Shown here one piece after another: positions 1 through 12,199 of a stretch of DNA of 64,000 bases. Every line of letters begins with the position of its first letter. Positions within the stretch are counted from its first letter, which is position 1. The translations under genes and the position numbers were made by a program. Under the pieces are notes generated by a model. The model was not told where the DNA came from. It ran no database searches and saw only the letters and a program-made list of their open reading frames with translations. Source of the DNA: Druceiella hillmani (taxonomy: Eukaryota; Arthropoda; Insecta; Lepidoptera; Hepialidae); the NCBI GenBank assembly GCA_039881145.1, contig JAYKKI010000087.1, forward strand, positions 7,450,001 to 7,514,000, read 5' to 3'.

Positions 1-754
1 GCCTTAGAAGACAGAATGGTCTAGGTAATCGACGTAAATAACCGTCAGTTGGTATTTTAATCTTTTTAGTAATTCATATATTTTTACACCACTGTCTAAT
101 TTCTCCACAGTATATTAAATTAATATCGTTGTTTATAAGAATTCTCGAAAGCTGTTTCAATGTTTTTTTTAATTTTTAAAGACTTTATTTTTAAAAATAG
201 TTTTTCTAACTCATCATTGATTAATATCAAACTGCCGCCGTCTAGTGAAAGATCTTGTATCATAGTGAGGACAATAACCCGTTAATTATAATAATTCTTT
301 AATTAGACTATATATATTATCCTATGTCGTGCCATAATAAGGGGAAGTTTAAATTTAATCCTCTAATTTACTGTAAAAATTTATGATAATATCATGTTTA
401 GGACATTAGAAATATTTCATTCAGTTTCGGGGACTATACCTTACGAGGAAAAACAATTATAGTTGCGATGGGTTTTTACCTTTACGGAAACCTTGCGGGA
501 ACACTCACGTTCCTATCTGCACGTCTGCAATAGCCGCCTTCCTTAGTAACCATTTGACGTAAAAACTTGATATTTGGTATAATTATAAACATACCAACCA
601 CATATCACAATACATAATTCTTAGAAAAATTGATGTAGAAATTTTTGTTTGCAAAGAGAGTAAATATAATATGTTAAAAATTATTTTAAAATTTCCACAT
701 AGAATTTAAATTTTCTGCATATTGCGTATAAAATATTTTTTTAAAAGTTGTAGG

Positions 755-756
<2 letters not shown>
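1..756. other. AT-rich spacer, no gene seen
   Basis: No reading frame or recognised element. A short GC-richer patch near 465-550 (with GGAAACCTTGCGGGAACAC) stands out from its AT-rich surroundings, but I cannot classify it and its frames are interrupted. Confidence 0.5.

Positions 757-799
<43 letters not shown>
757..799. repeat. (AT)n microsatellite
   Basis: Uninterrupted AT dinucleotide run of about 43 bases. It is the first of about thirteen such arrays in the window. Confidence 0.97.
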
Positions 800-800
<1 letters not shown>

Positions 801-2610
801 GATATCATAAAAACGTATCAAAACTACTTAACTTAAAATTGCAAAACAACAAACACATGGAAACGGAAAACTTACGGGTAGGATGTAACAAAATTATAAC
901 ATTGATTCCAGGTGTCATAGTTTTTGAGATATTCATAAAAATGTATCTGTCTTTTGCTTTATTATATTAGTTATTATTAAATACTCATTGCATTATTAAC
1001 TTCATATAAATGATGGCTCATAACAAATTAAGTAACTTCACTTCAAACGAGATAGAGATCATCCGATGCAAAACAAAATAACGAAGACACGAAATGAATA
1101 TTTTTCATTTTTTAAAAAGCAATTCGCGTTTAGTAAGAAGTAAAATTATGTAAGAATTAATTGTGGAACTTTTTACTAAACTTTTGAACTGAGGTCAATA
1201 AAAATTCATTAGAAACTGGAGTAAGCCGTAAACATGCACATCCGTAATATGAAATCTCTATCTCTATCAAATAATCTACTCTTTATTTGGTAACCATTCG
1301 ACTTTTATGCAACAGTTGTATTTGATATTTTTTTAAATTCTGTTAAAATTTTTTTACGATGTGGATCATGGGGTATTGTATTTAATGTATATAAATTATA
1401 AAGATCAGATTAGCAAATTTGAAAATGTACCAAAATACTTTTGTGAAAGTGTGATGTCAATTAATGACAGCAATGTGAATGTTTTTCATATTGCTCTATG
1501 GTTTATTCAAGTAGATTTTACAAAACTTTCAGCAAATCCGATAATTAATAATTCAAACGATTTTTTTAAAACAATCAATCATTTTTAATACTTATACTTG
1601 CTTATTTCTAAAACTTGATCTATTGGAATAATCAAACCATTTTCAAAATAAAATATGGTGGTAAATTTTCCCACGTAAGTGTTAATTATCGCTTTTCATT
1701 AAGGAGAAAGAACTAATTCGGGCTTCTTTTCTACATCTGAAGTAATAACTAGCTACGTTATTATTTACGCGTGACATGTATTTTAATCTTAGCAGAAAAT
1801 AATTTTACTCATTTTCTACACATTTAATTTGGGTGCATACATTAGCGAAGGTGATAAAGTGAAAGTACAAATTCGCTGCCTTGTGATGAAATAACCATTA
1901 AAGTTATTAGAGCTTTAGCCATTAGACTGAGCTCGCTAAATGTTAATGGTATTTCAACTACCACTTAACTCTAGTTTCAAAAGCAAACGGCTTGTTTAAT
2001 TGATGTCGAATGTGTAAAATCATTGTATGTTGGTTGACATAATACGTGCTATGCTCATAGCGGTAGTTGGGGCCATTTCATGTTATTGATCTTAAATGTT
2101 ACTACAATATTGAAACTATATGAACATGTAGAAGATAGGTGTTTAATATTATTATATATACAATAAAATAAATCAGCTATGTGTTAGACGTAATCGCGCG
2201 AGTTAAAATGTGGCTGAGACTTTTGTTTAATTATTTAAGTATTATATTTAGTTTTATAATTGTGACGACGATTAGATAAACAATAATATATGTTGGCAGA
2301 GTCTCCTCTCAAGAAAACTAGTTTTCTTTAGTAACTCCATACGGTTTATGTTATGTTATGGAGGCCAAACGTTTTCGTAATACCGTGTTTTAAGTTTATT
2401 GGTGCATAGGTGACTTGTAACAACTCTGCCATCACAGTCACGTATATGGTATCAACCGATTGCATTATCAAGCGTTGGATTAGCGAAGTCACCATGGTAT
2501 CATTATGGTTGTTTTTACAGTGTTCCTCTTGAACCGTTTCATATTTGTGTAAAGTCAATAAAAAAAGAAGCTTAAATAATCAAGTGAAATTGGATGACAA
2601 GATCATAAAC
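800..2610. other. AT-rich spacer, no gene supported
   Basis: Contains a 75-codon plus-strand frame at 1361-1588 that I do not recognise. Frames of this length are expected by chance at this base composition. A minus-strand frame at 2346-2558 is likewise unrecognised. No repeat structure was seen. Confidence 0.45.
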
Positions 2611-2614
2611 TATA

Positions 2615-2687
<73 letters not shown>

Positions 2688-2698
2688 CTATATATAAA
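2611..2698. repeat. (TA)n microsatellite, slightly interrupted
   Basis: About 88 bases of TA repeats, broken by a TG near the left end and by GC near 2687. Confidence 0.97.
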
Positions 2699-3024
2699 TA
2701 ATATTCCGTCACTTCAACCACTTTCCCCATTAATCATGTGTAATCTGACAAAATATATTTTTTGGATTAGTCGCCTAGTTTATAAAACCATGAGAGCTTA
2801 ATCTTTGTATGAAATCATAATTGTGTACAAATTAACACTCAGTAAAAATACCAAGAAATATCACTTTGGAAACGTGGCACGTACCTGTCAACTCTCAAGT
2901 ATCAAAATGAAATATCGTTTTTCCGTTTGAACTGGAAAACAAGTGTTAAAAATTCAAATTATTTTATTGTAATGTATTCTTACTCAGATTTTGTGATCAA
3001 ATACGCCTGCGCCGTTTTATTATA

Positions 3025-3900
3025 TTAAAAGCCTGTACAATCCAATTTTGGCTTCACTTTACGATTACTTTCGGAACACAATTTGTTTTTTACCAGCCCA
3101 AAAAAATCTAGGTATGCTAAATCACTGTACAGGACCGAATCTGCCGATCTGTTGCTCACCAAACAATTTGTGGAAACTGCTTCTAATTTTAGATGCAATA
3201 TGGGGTGGAGCTCCATGATGCTCAAACCATACATATAACTAGCGTAATACTGTCAAAATGTCAGATCCGTGGGCCGTAGAGCAAAGTAAGATATCTTTAA
3301 CCATATAAAGTGCCGTTCATAAAACTGGGCCAACAATCGTATCGCCGTGTATACAAGGCCACATATTAATAGCCGGTCTTATTTCTTGAGAAAACTGACA
3401 TATGATATATGAATGTCTACCTTTCTGCAACCAATGGTGACAAATACGTCGAGTTTCTCGTAAATTAACGTTCATCAGACCAAATAACGTTTTCGATTCA
3501 ATGAGGATTTTTACTACACATTTATCAGCGTAATATACTCCACGTATATATCGGCCGTCTGTAATGCTTGTGTTTTTTGAATAGTGAACGAATATTGGTT
3601 GTCTTTTTTTAAATTGTGTGTACTGACGTATGATTTAAGATAAATGATGCACAGCGCCGAGTATGCGAATATGGCTCTTTTCTAAAATGACGTAGCACAT
3701 GTTTTTCCACATTTATCGATATTGTTGGAGAACTGACGGGCCTATTATCATGTACTCTCGTTGATAAATAATATTGATAATAACTTGGCTTTTACTGAGT
3801 TGTCGTCCATTCGGATGGCATTCGGCGTACGTTTTGAGAGCTTCGTGTAATAATGGCATTCACCATTACTAGCATAATGTTTAGATATTTACTAGCACTA
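3025..3900 (-). pseudogene. Relic of an insect DDE transposase (HTH plus DDE_3 type, Tc1/mariner-IS630 relative)
   Basis: Read on the minus strand, several frames join into a recognisable transposase. Near 3780-3560 are HTH-like pieces such as KEPYSHTRRCAS and QYSFTIQKTQALQTADI, which match the part of this family that normally reads STRR...VHRVL...YHxxRVQALQ. Near 3505-3495 is NVIWSDE, the first catalytic aspartate. Near 3350-3310 is HGDTIVGPV followed by NGTLYG. Near 3215-3195 is GAPPHIASKIRSS, the usual segment around the second aspartate, but here the residue before GAPPH is histidine in place of aspartate. The third acidic region is destroyed after RFGPVQ. Frames shift and stop repeatedly, so the copy is dead. 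This family is very common in insects. No clear inverted ends were found. The family is seen from motifs; the exact subfamily is uncertain. Confidence 0.8.
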
Positions 3901-5971
3901 AAAACAACATATTCATAATTCCACTCACTCGATATTAACAATTTTTTTTAACAAAAACCAGCAACGCGCATTGAACAAAGTCAACTGTCATTTTGCAATA
4001 CTATCTTTTCTTCAAAAACATTCAACATTCTCATTGGTCGTAGAAGTGTTTTAGGGTTGTCATGGTGAATCATAAAAAAATACATAAAGATTCACTTTGA
4101 AGGAATTATATTATACAATTTTTTTATATTTTGATAAATAATGTCTTATTTTATTTTCAGTTCGAGATGAAAAAAATAACCGAAACCGATTCATTGTAGG
4201 ATTCAAGTGAATATGAGAGAATATTTGTTAGAATTAAATTAGTAATAGTTAGAAGGTGAAGAAGAAAGTTCTTGGATTTGGTGTGGATGAAAAGTTGTTT
4301 GGGGTTATATAAAAATAACTATGGTTGCAAGTTGCTACTAAAATTTTTCACAATACCATCGACATTCGCTTTCAAGATTTAGTAAGTTTGATAAAGGTTT
4401 AAATAAGAATGACGTCATAACATATTACGAATTAAATTTCTCTAGAAGTATTATGAAAAAAACGTAAGTCGTTATTTTGTTTATAACCCAAACGATGATG
4501 CAAACTAAATTCGACAATTTACTAAATTTATTTCTTCCGTACGCAATAGTTCACGTGATTTACTAATAAAGTCAGCTTTCCAAGTACAAGTCCGAAAACA
4601 ACGTATGTATGTATATGCGGACTAGATTTCCAAATAAAACAAAAAGTTGTGAAAATAAAATTTTTAAACAATAATGTTAACATACACAAATTAGCTATAT
4701 CCATTTAAAAAGTTGAATCAAGATAATGTTCTTATTACGTCGGAGTGATTTGTTTATGTGGAAATTTAGTACACATACCCAATAAATAAATAAATATTTG
4801 GAAAATGACATGATTCTGTATATATTAAGATATTTTTCAGAATGCCCAAATAGGAATCATTACGATATGCTTAGATTCCATTTTTTGCTTGATTATTATA
4901 TTTAAAATAAATTATTGATACATAATAATCAATTCTTTATTAAGTAGTGTCGATAATATAAATAGGGGACATTATATATAACGTACAAAACTACATGCAA
5001 CATACAAAAACTACTCTGTAATAAGAAAAAACAAGTATTGAAAAAAAATATGCACAAAATTTTATGATAATTTTTTCTAATTTCGGAAGATAAGTTTAAT
5101 TTCCTTGACTTATGATAAAAAATAGAAATATAAGTATATTATATAAAATAACAGTAATTTTGTTTCTTATTTACCTTCGTAAAATAATAATTCCACAGCA
5201 AGTTATTTTATTCGTCTTCACTACTTTTTTATGGTAATTTGAAAATTATTCAAAATCACTTTGAAATTATCATGAAAAAGTTTTGGCCACAGACCAATAT
5301 ATAAAAAAGATCTTGGAAGTAATTTCTTATAATTAAGAATAAATATAATAAAAACAACAGAAAAATTTCAATCAAATTTATAATATTATAGAAATATAAC
5401 CAAATGTGAAATTTTATTTAAAAAAAAATTCAAGTTATTAAATTTCAAGTTATTAACCATTTGAAATGAATTTAACAGTTTATATTTCTTATCATAAGGC
5501 ATTGCACTGCTTGCTCTATATTCCAAAGAAAAAAAACCATATATTATGTGTCATTATAGAATGCTGTTCATATAAATATAATTTATTTTGTGTGCAAATG
5601 AGTATTCACGAATCAATCAAAATATTCGTGTGAAATAATGCTACCCTGAAACGTGCGAGCGAGTTGAAGGCGGGTGCATTTATATACTGGAGCGGACTGC
5701 AAATCAACATTTCAATATTTTCTATCTCTGACTGAATATTTACATTTTATTTTAAGTAAGCATATATTTTTTTATAAAAATAGATCTGCCTTTGCCATTT
5801 AATACCGTTTCAGTGACTCCAGTTCATAACTGCATTACTTGTCGAATCAGGATTTCATTCTAACAAAATGGTTCATCTTTACCGTCGAGTTTTATAGAAA
5901 CGGAGGCAAATCACATGTTAGATGCGCGTATCCAATATGCGCCGTCTACATAAATAAATAAATGATAGCCT
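3901..5971. other. AT-rich spacer, no gene seen
   Basis: No coding frame and no repeat that I could classify. Composition is uniform apart from a slightly GC-richer patch near 5640-5700 and another near 5880-5945. Confidence 0.45.
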
Positions 5972-6069
5972 ATTGAATATATTTTGCGTTAATTTTGTAG
6001 AAATTCATTATTCACAATTAAATGAAACTACGTGATGTAGTATTATTTCTATTTTCTTTAATTTCTTTA

Positions 6070-6110
6070 CCACGACCTAGGTTTCGTTGTATTACAACAT
6101 CTTCAGGTGG
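6070..6110 (-). ncRNA. Hammerhead-ribozyme-like motif, intact core (copy 1, left arm)
   Basis: On the minus strand the order is CCAC (stem I), CUGAAGA (fits the CUGANGA core), one extra U, GUUGU-AAU-ACAAC (stem II hairpin), GAAA, CCUAGG (short self-complementary stem III), UC, then GUGG, which pairs with the opening CCAC. All core elements and the GUC cleavage site are present. The very short stem III resembles the dimer-forming hammerheads of Penelope-like elements and some animal satellites. The odd point is the extra U between the core and stem II, which could weaken or abolish cleavage. Confidence 0.6.
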
Positions 6111-6142
6111 GATATTGGCAAAGATATATCTTTGTTAATATC

Positions 6143-6183
6143 CCACCTGAAGATGTTGTATTACAACAAGACCTAGGCCGTGG
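6143..6183 (+). ncRNA. Hammerhead-like motif, decayed core (copy 1, right arm)
   Basis: Mirror copy of the left-arm motif. CUGAAGA and stem II survive, but the GAAAC element reads AAGAC and the cleavage triplet GUC reads GCC. It is expected to be inactive. Confidence 0.55.
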
Positions 6184-6240
6184 TAAAGAAATTAAAGAAA
6201 GTAGAAATAATACTACATCACGTAGTTTCATTTAATTGTG

Positions 6241-7814
6241 AAAATGACAGCCCGTTAAAATAAATAAGAATGATAAAAAAACGCTTACATCGGTAGAAAT
6301 AATTATTTTGGTAATTTGTTTTAATATCATTTCATAATAATCATAAGAGCTGTTATATATTTTTGCTCTCAATCTTTTGATTAATGAAAAAATAATTTTT
6401 TTGGAATAAAAGCCAGAAATTAGATACAGGTGAAATATGGAACAAACAAATCATGAACAAAAAATGGAAAAAATAATTGTGTAAATTTTGCCACGGCACG
6501 TTATTTTCCTTACGTATTGATTAGATATAATATAAAGCACAAAATGACTCATTGTATATCAGAACAAAATAGGTTGTACCAACTTTCATTAAAGTTGATG
6601 AATGAAAAAAAAATTGTAAGGTTCATACCCGAAGTGTAGTGTTCAAATTCATAAATAACTCGAATGAGAACAGTTGCTAAAAATACACAACAACTCACAC
6701 GATCTAGATTCTGTTTACTGGTCGAAAATAATAAAATTGTTATAATTAAGCCAATGATTAGTGGATGCATAAGATAGTAATCTGACTCACGGTTAGAAAT
6801 AATAAATTTGGAATTTTCCTTTTAGTTTTTCATTGCTATAAAAATATTCCATGAAATATTTACTAAAAAGTATATTATTTGACCACCGCATACAATTTGT
6901 TGTAATATTAAATTTATCATATTATTCTTAAAGGAGTGCTTTGAGAATCGGTGATCTTCGCTGACACTAGTTAACGATTTGCAAATTTCCTCATGCCTTT
7001 TATCAATATAATTTTTATCGTAGTATTTTTAATTTTTTTTTTGGTTGTCAGTTATATAAATGTACAATAATAGATTATTATCAGGTATAATACAACTTAA
7101 AAAGTATTGTCCGAAATGAGTCATTCTTCATAATTCGCAAGGGGAATTATGGTGAAATAATCTGTATTGTGAATAAAGTCATACGCTAAATTAAAAGAGA
7201 AAAGTTAGCAAACGTGTTTAAAACCTTATTTACTGCATTACGCATTACGTCGCTCTTAATAGATAATCTATTCTTTTATTGAGTCTTTGTTCAAAATTAA
7301 ACCAAGTTCTTCATTAAATGTGTCTTCCAAAAATAGCAAAACTTTCCTAAATATACATTCCGATGTTTAGAAATTTGCTCTGCACACAGAGAAACATAAT
7401 CCCAATGGCTTTAATGCTTACTCAGTTGTTAATTTTAGTCTATAATACGGGGTATTGTCTGAACAAGACAATCAGTTATGCTTTTAAAAATTCATAATAT
7501 ATATTTTAAAATCAGTACGTATTGTAAAAATATAACTAAAGTATTAAAACGCTATATTCCTATGTAAAAAAAAAGATGTATATCATAAAAATGGGCAATA
7601 CCATTTTTATTTTAAGCCTGTTATAAATTCTAAACCACAAATAATAATTTCAAAAAATTACTTCCTCGGCTAGACAATTGAAATTAAAAAAATGGAACAG
7701 ATGATATTCATTAAAAACATGAATGAAGTAGTTATTATGTTCTAATCAAATTACCGGAGAACATCAAAGTGGAGATTATAATATTAGGGTATACTTATTC
7801 TATTAGTTCTAATA
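6241..7814. other. AT-rich spacer, no gene seen
   Basis: The only longer frame (minus strand, 6549-6770, 73 codons) is unrecognised and of chance length. No repeats noted. Confidence 0.45.
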
Positions 7815-7863
7815 TAAAAATATTTTGCATTAGCACTATTATTAGTACGTACATATACACAAA

Positions 7864-7923
<60 letters not shown>

Positions 7924-7970
7924 TTTGCTTATATATACGTACTAATAATAGTGCTAATGCAAATTATTTT
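7815..7970. repeat. Long palindrome with a (TA)n centre
   Basis: Arms of about 50 bases (7815-7868 and 7919-7970) flank an AT run at 7869-7918. Matching segments include TTGCATTAGCACTATTATTA on the left and TAATAATAGTGCTAATGCAA on the right, then ACGTAC, then AATATTAATAT next to the core. The right arm has small differences. Such structures can arise from (TA)n arrays or from a palindromic transposon; no coding content. Confidence 0.9.
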
Positions 7971-9794
7971 TTTTAGTGTTTGAAAACAATATTTTGTTAA
8001 CTTTTGAAAACTACAACTCTTATTTCTAACACAGAACCGAATTATAATTAATGTCGAACGTTATTTTATTCGCCACATTCTAAAAAATTAAAGAATAGCC
8101 AATACCCATTATTTTATAATATAAAAAGCGATGCTCAGAAATTTTTTTAAACAAGATTACGTTATTCATTTACTTTGAAAATACTATATTATTAATTATG
8201 CATTATACCTTAGGTGTCTGATATAATCGAATTTTTAGCACACTTCGAAAGAGGAAGATGTTTTCTATTCGACTATATTTTTTATATCTTAATCGTTTAT
8301 ATTTTATATCTTAATCTCTGTCATTTATAACCCAATTATCCTTTTTTTATATATTTAGAAAAGTGTGACTTAATGATGCATTTCGGAGGTAGATAGGGGA
8401 ATATTCAAAATTTTATAGTGCATCACCCATTAATTTAAACAAAATTTTGTTTGTGTTCGTGTCAGTGGAACTCTCAATGAACTCACGTCACTCGCACGCA
8501 GTGAGGTAATATACCGTAAGGCTCACTCGGACATTCAACTCCCTATATAATGGACGTGTTCCAGTTAATTCTTTCAATGAAATTTATTTCTAAAGATTGA
8601 CTTAATGTAGTATTTTTTAATTATCTAAATTTTTCTTCGCGAGAGAAACCGCCGCTCATATAATGTGCTTTAAACTTATATTTTCTTCAAAGCCATAAGG
8701 GTCTATTAATTACCAATTTTTAAACAATGTTTACGAATATCTACTGCTTTTCCCCTTGGATTGATATGCGTGTACACATTTTGAAAGTACTTTAACAAGT
8801 ACAATTTAAAATTGATGTAATACAAATTGTCATCCCTTACCTTTCCCAAAAATTAATCATATAAGATTAGTTAATCGCACCTAATTATTGTATCTCACAA
8901 ACCACGGTAAATTAGATTTGAATACTTAAATACTCAGTTTAAATAGTATTGCGGAGGCAAATATTTTGGCATAGTACGAATATAAACTAAACATTTTATT
9001 AAAATAAAATGAACTATTAAAATAGGGTCTGCGCCGAATTAGTATTTCTCACGTTTTTATACACTAAAAATACTAGTTGACGACATTATTCAATTAAATG
9101 TTGCGTTACGCAAATTACATATATTTCGTGACTAATCGTTTTCGAGAACAACTTTTCAAAATTAGTAACAATTTAAATGTATTAATTGTTTATTAAAGTT
9201 TTCATTAACTTATACTTAAAGTTTTATTAATTACGGATTTTAGTGATTTTTTATTTCTGATTTATAATGTTTAAAACGTTCACCCCGTTATATTTACGTT
9301 TAACGTACTTATTTTATTTATTCACAGAAATTAATTTATATTTTTACTGCCATTTGCCGATCTTAAAGGTCGATTTAAACTCAACAGGATCATGATTGTC
9401 ACAATATATTAGGTATATATGTGAGTTCAAAGCTGTTTTTTTTATATTTGGTAAATAGTTTAGATTATTTTTGAGATGAAACTCCATTTACTTCAAACAA
9501 TACATTTAACAGAATTTTGAGTATTTATCCAAAGAACATCGATCTTTTCCTCCAATATATATTCATATTTTAGTTAAAAAACACAATCATTTAATAAATT
9601 TAACTTACATTATTATTTGATCTCCCACTTATCAAGCATAATAACAGAGGCAGATTACCGTTTTTAAATTAAATTCAAAGACTGATTATAAATTTAATAA
9701 AAATGTTGTTTGACTTCAGAACCATTAACTTAATTCAAATATAATTATATTTATTCAAGTACGTATAAAATTAATTAATTTTAATAAAAGATAA
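7971..9794. other. AT-rich spacer, no gene seen
   Basis: No reading frame. A GC-richer patch near 8455-8570 (CACTCGCACGCAGTGAGG) ends with TATATAATGG and might be part of an element, but nothing supports a promoter call. Confidence 0.4.
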
Positions 9795-10060
9795 TATTTT
9801 TGTCCCCCTCTATCTCTTCGATCGGGTAATCTTACCAGATTGGTCGCGGTTAGTATATTGTCGAGGAAGTGCATGGTGGATCTTTGTTTCTGGTGAGTGT
9901 AACACTCACCCGCACCACACCCTGTGATAATGCTTTTACATTTCTGGCCAGTCCTGTCGATGCTTTGATCCGATCTGTCAAACCTGTTAGTGTTCGGTCA
10001 AGGGCTCTTATGCCTTCCACTCCGTCTCGTACTAGAAGTCATTAAAATCACGTTTCGAGA
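9795..10060 (-). pseudogene. GC-richer coding-like block, family unknown
   Basis: This block is clearly less AT-rich than its surroundings. On the minus strand one frame stays open for about 57 codons from about 10035 and reads VRDGVEGIRALDRTLTGLTD, then RIKASTGLARNVKALSQGVV, before a stop. The mixed residue composition looks like real protein rather than AT-rich noise. It could be a fragment of a retroelement ORF1/gag or of a host exon. I do not recognise the family and found no flanking ends. Confidence 0.3.
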
Positions 10061-11189
10061 AACGTGGCTAAAGAATTTTATTACCCGTAGCTATACCGAT
10101 GGTAAGCTTTTCAGACTTTTTAAATATATCCAAAATTTGTGCAAACGCCATCTAAGAAAACCCTGAAATTACCTATCCAGCACCATTTTTCCAGTATACC
10201 TATCTTCCAAAAGATTTTATTTTTTGGTAATGTTTTCTCTTTATACCTTGTAAAATAGAAAATTGTATTAGGAAATAAACCTCCACACAAATGCTTAAAT
10301 GCGTTTGAAAACTTATTCAATTATATCTAATGCCGCATTATCTCTGATAATTTGTCGCATTATCTCTGGTATTTATCTCTGGTAATTTGAATATTAAATC
10401 AAATGTTTGTTAATGGTTCAATCATATTACATAGTTATCTCTATTTTAGAATGCGTGAACACATGCTCGGTCATTCTGGTATAGTTTTCAAACAGTTCAT
10501 GTGGTATTCAATTTACTTTTATATGTTATGTTAGTTTGTATTTCCAAGTAATTCCCGTTGAAGTAGGAAAACGTACTTCGCTACAAATTTTGATATTTCT
10601 TATATGTTAGGAGAATTTATTAGTATTGCTTCTTTATGCTTAATTTATTATCAAGACATATACTTAATAATGAATAAATTCACATTTAACAAAATTACAA
10701 GGTATTTTTAAATAAATATTAATAAGGTGAAAACAGGAAACAATTTTATATGCGACAACTTTTTATGCATCCATAGAAATTGAAATTAAAGTATTGAGTA
10801 CCAGAGGGAAATCACACTGACTTCCGCAAAAAGTAAATTTTCTTGTAATCTATCATACACCTGTAAGCGAGATCGACGGTGCTTTTTTGCCCTTAGGGAA
10901 ATTCACTTCTGAGGTTGTGGACTGACTGTATGTATTAAGTAATCATAAGGAGATGCTGTAAGCAGGTTGTTAATAGAATTTAATCTAATATAAGCGAAAT
11001 CTAACTAGCGCTGTTGTGTGAAACAAATTCATATTTGTAAGTTGTGTCATTTTAATCAATTCCGTTAACTGTCCTTTGCCCATTAAAATTCATGCGCATA
11101 ACTCGATAATAATTCCAATAAAACCTTAACATAAATAAGGTCTGCTTGTTTCACACTTGCATTGATTCTATTTAATCTTTTTTTAAATA
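10061..11189. other. AT-rich spacer, no gene supported
   Basis: A 66-codon minus-strand frame at 10120-10320 is unrecognised. A slightly GC-richer patch lies near 10860-10930. Otherwise nothing. Confidence 0.4.
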
Positions 11190-11286
11190 TTGAATTTATT
11201 TAGCGTCAATTTTGTATAAATTTATTATTCACAATTAAATAAAACCACGTGATGTAGTATTATTTCTACTTTCTTTAAGTTCTTTA

Positions 11287-11327
11287 CCATGACCTAGGTT
11301 TCATTGTATTACAACATCTTCAGGTGG
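11287..11327 (-). ncRNA. Hammerhead-like motif, weakened (copy 2, left arm)
   Basis: CUGAAGA, GAAAC, CCUAGG and GUC are kept. Stem II has a G-U closing pair (GUUGU/ACAAU), and stem I loses one pair because the 3' side reads AUGG against CCAC. Confidence 0.5.
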
Positions 11328-11368
11328 GTTATTAGCAAAGATTCTTTGTTAGAATCTTTGCTAACACC

Positions 11369-11408
11369 CCACTCAAAGATGTTGTAATACAAGAAACCTA
11401 GGTCATGG
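11369..11408 (+). ncRNA. Hammerhead-like motif, decayed (copy 2, right arm)
   Basis: The core CUGAAGA is altered to CUCAAAGA, and stem II has lost a base on its 3' side. It is expected to be inactive. Confidence 0.45.
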
Positions 11409-11465
11409 TAAAGAACTTAAAGAAAGTAGAAATAATACTACATCACGTAGTTTCATTTAACTGTG

Positions 11466-12090
11466 AATAATTTTTATGTCCCCCTATGATGACTTATGTG
11501 CCATATTTATACTGATGTGAAATATATTTGATTTACATTCGACAAAAAGTTCTAGTAGCAATGGCACTCCCAATCGTTTGTTCAAAACTTATGCCAGATT
11601 CTAACCTATAAAAATATCTACGAGATACCAGAATAAATCTAATGGGGAAACGGGAGTAAATGTAAATATACTGGTTACTGGCAAAGTGATATCTGCAGAG
11701 ATTATTGAGTAAATATAAACATGTTATCCACATTGTCGTAGATTATACGTATTTTTCAGCAGTGATTTAAAAAGTAATGGCTTTTTGGGTAATATTTTGC
11801 GTAAGATGGAATAACTACACATTTGTTTTATTGAAATGATTTTTAACTCGTCAGAATGAAATTTGGGATGACATCAGATAGTATCTAGTAGGCTATATAG
11901 TTGTTATAGACTATCTTTATACCAAATTTTTATTTTATGACAGCCTTTTTCTTAGTATAATAATAAGAAATCTCTCACTTTTAGCTTAAAAATAATTCAA
12001 TATCCTTTTCTTATTGACAGGTACAAAATAAACTTTGGTTGGTAGATTCCTTGAAGCTATCTAAGTTTATAAATTTTCAAAGGCGATCAT
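11466..12090. other. AT-rich spacer
   Basis: A 66-codon minus-strand frame at 11533-11733 is unrecognised. No repeats seen. Confidence 0.4.
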
Positions 12091-12199
12091 CACCAAGATA
12101 TTTACGCACTGCGCGTATATGAAAGTATGGTTTCCTTACCTAAAAGTATGGTCTCTTCACCAAGATATTTATGCACTGTGCGTATATAAAAGTATGGTC
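12091..12199. repeat. Two-copy direct repeat, period 67 bp
   Basis: CACCAAGATATTT, GCACTG, GCGTATAT and AAAGTATGG recur at 12091 and 12158 with few differences. The second copy ends near 12199. Confidence 0.85.

Larger units (their letters stand above)
5972..6240. mobile_element. Palindromic hammerhead-bearing element, copy 1 (most complete)
   Basis: Two arms of about 114 bases form a near-perfect inverted repeat (6013-6126 against 6127-6240). The left side continues into a non-palindromic tail (5972-6012) that begins TTGAATATATTTTGCG. The same tail plus arm recurs near 11190, 28934, 39349 and 45688, always in this orientation, so this is a dispersed family. Each arm contains a hammerhead-ribozyme-like core, listed separately. 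Penelope-like retroelements are known to carry hammerhead motifs in their terminal repeats and to insert with inverted terminal copies, so I infer a truncated, head-to-head pair of Penelope-type ends. A fold-back MITE is the alternative. No coding sequence is present. Confidence 0.8.
11190..11465. mobile_element. Palindromic hammerhead-bearing element, copy 2
   Basis: Same architecture as the element near 6 kb: tail starting TTGAATTTATTTAGCG at 11190, inverted arms from about 11230 to 11465, and a centre near 11345. Both arms share changes not found in copy 1 (for example AAGAACTT in place of AAGAAATT), as expected if the copy inserted already palindromic or was kept homogeneous afterwards. 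Confidence 0.8.

Noticed and set aside
6013..6240. Palindrome as a microRNA precursor
   Set aside because: The arms are far longer and more perfect than a usual precursor, and the family structure and ribozyme core fit a mobile element better. Small-RNA production cannot be excluded.
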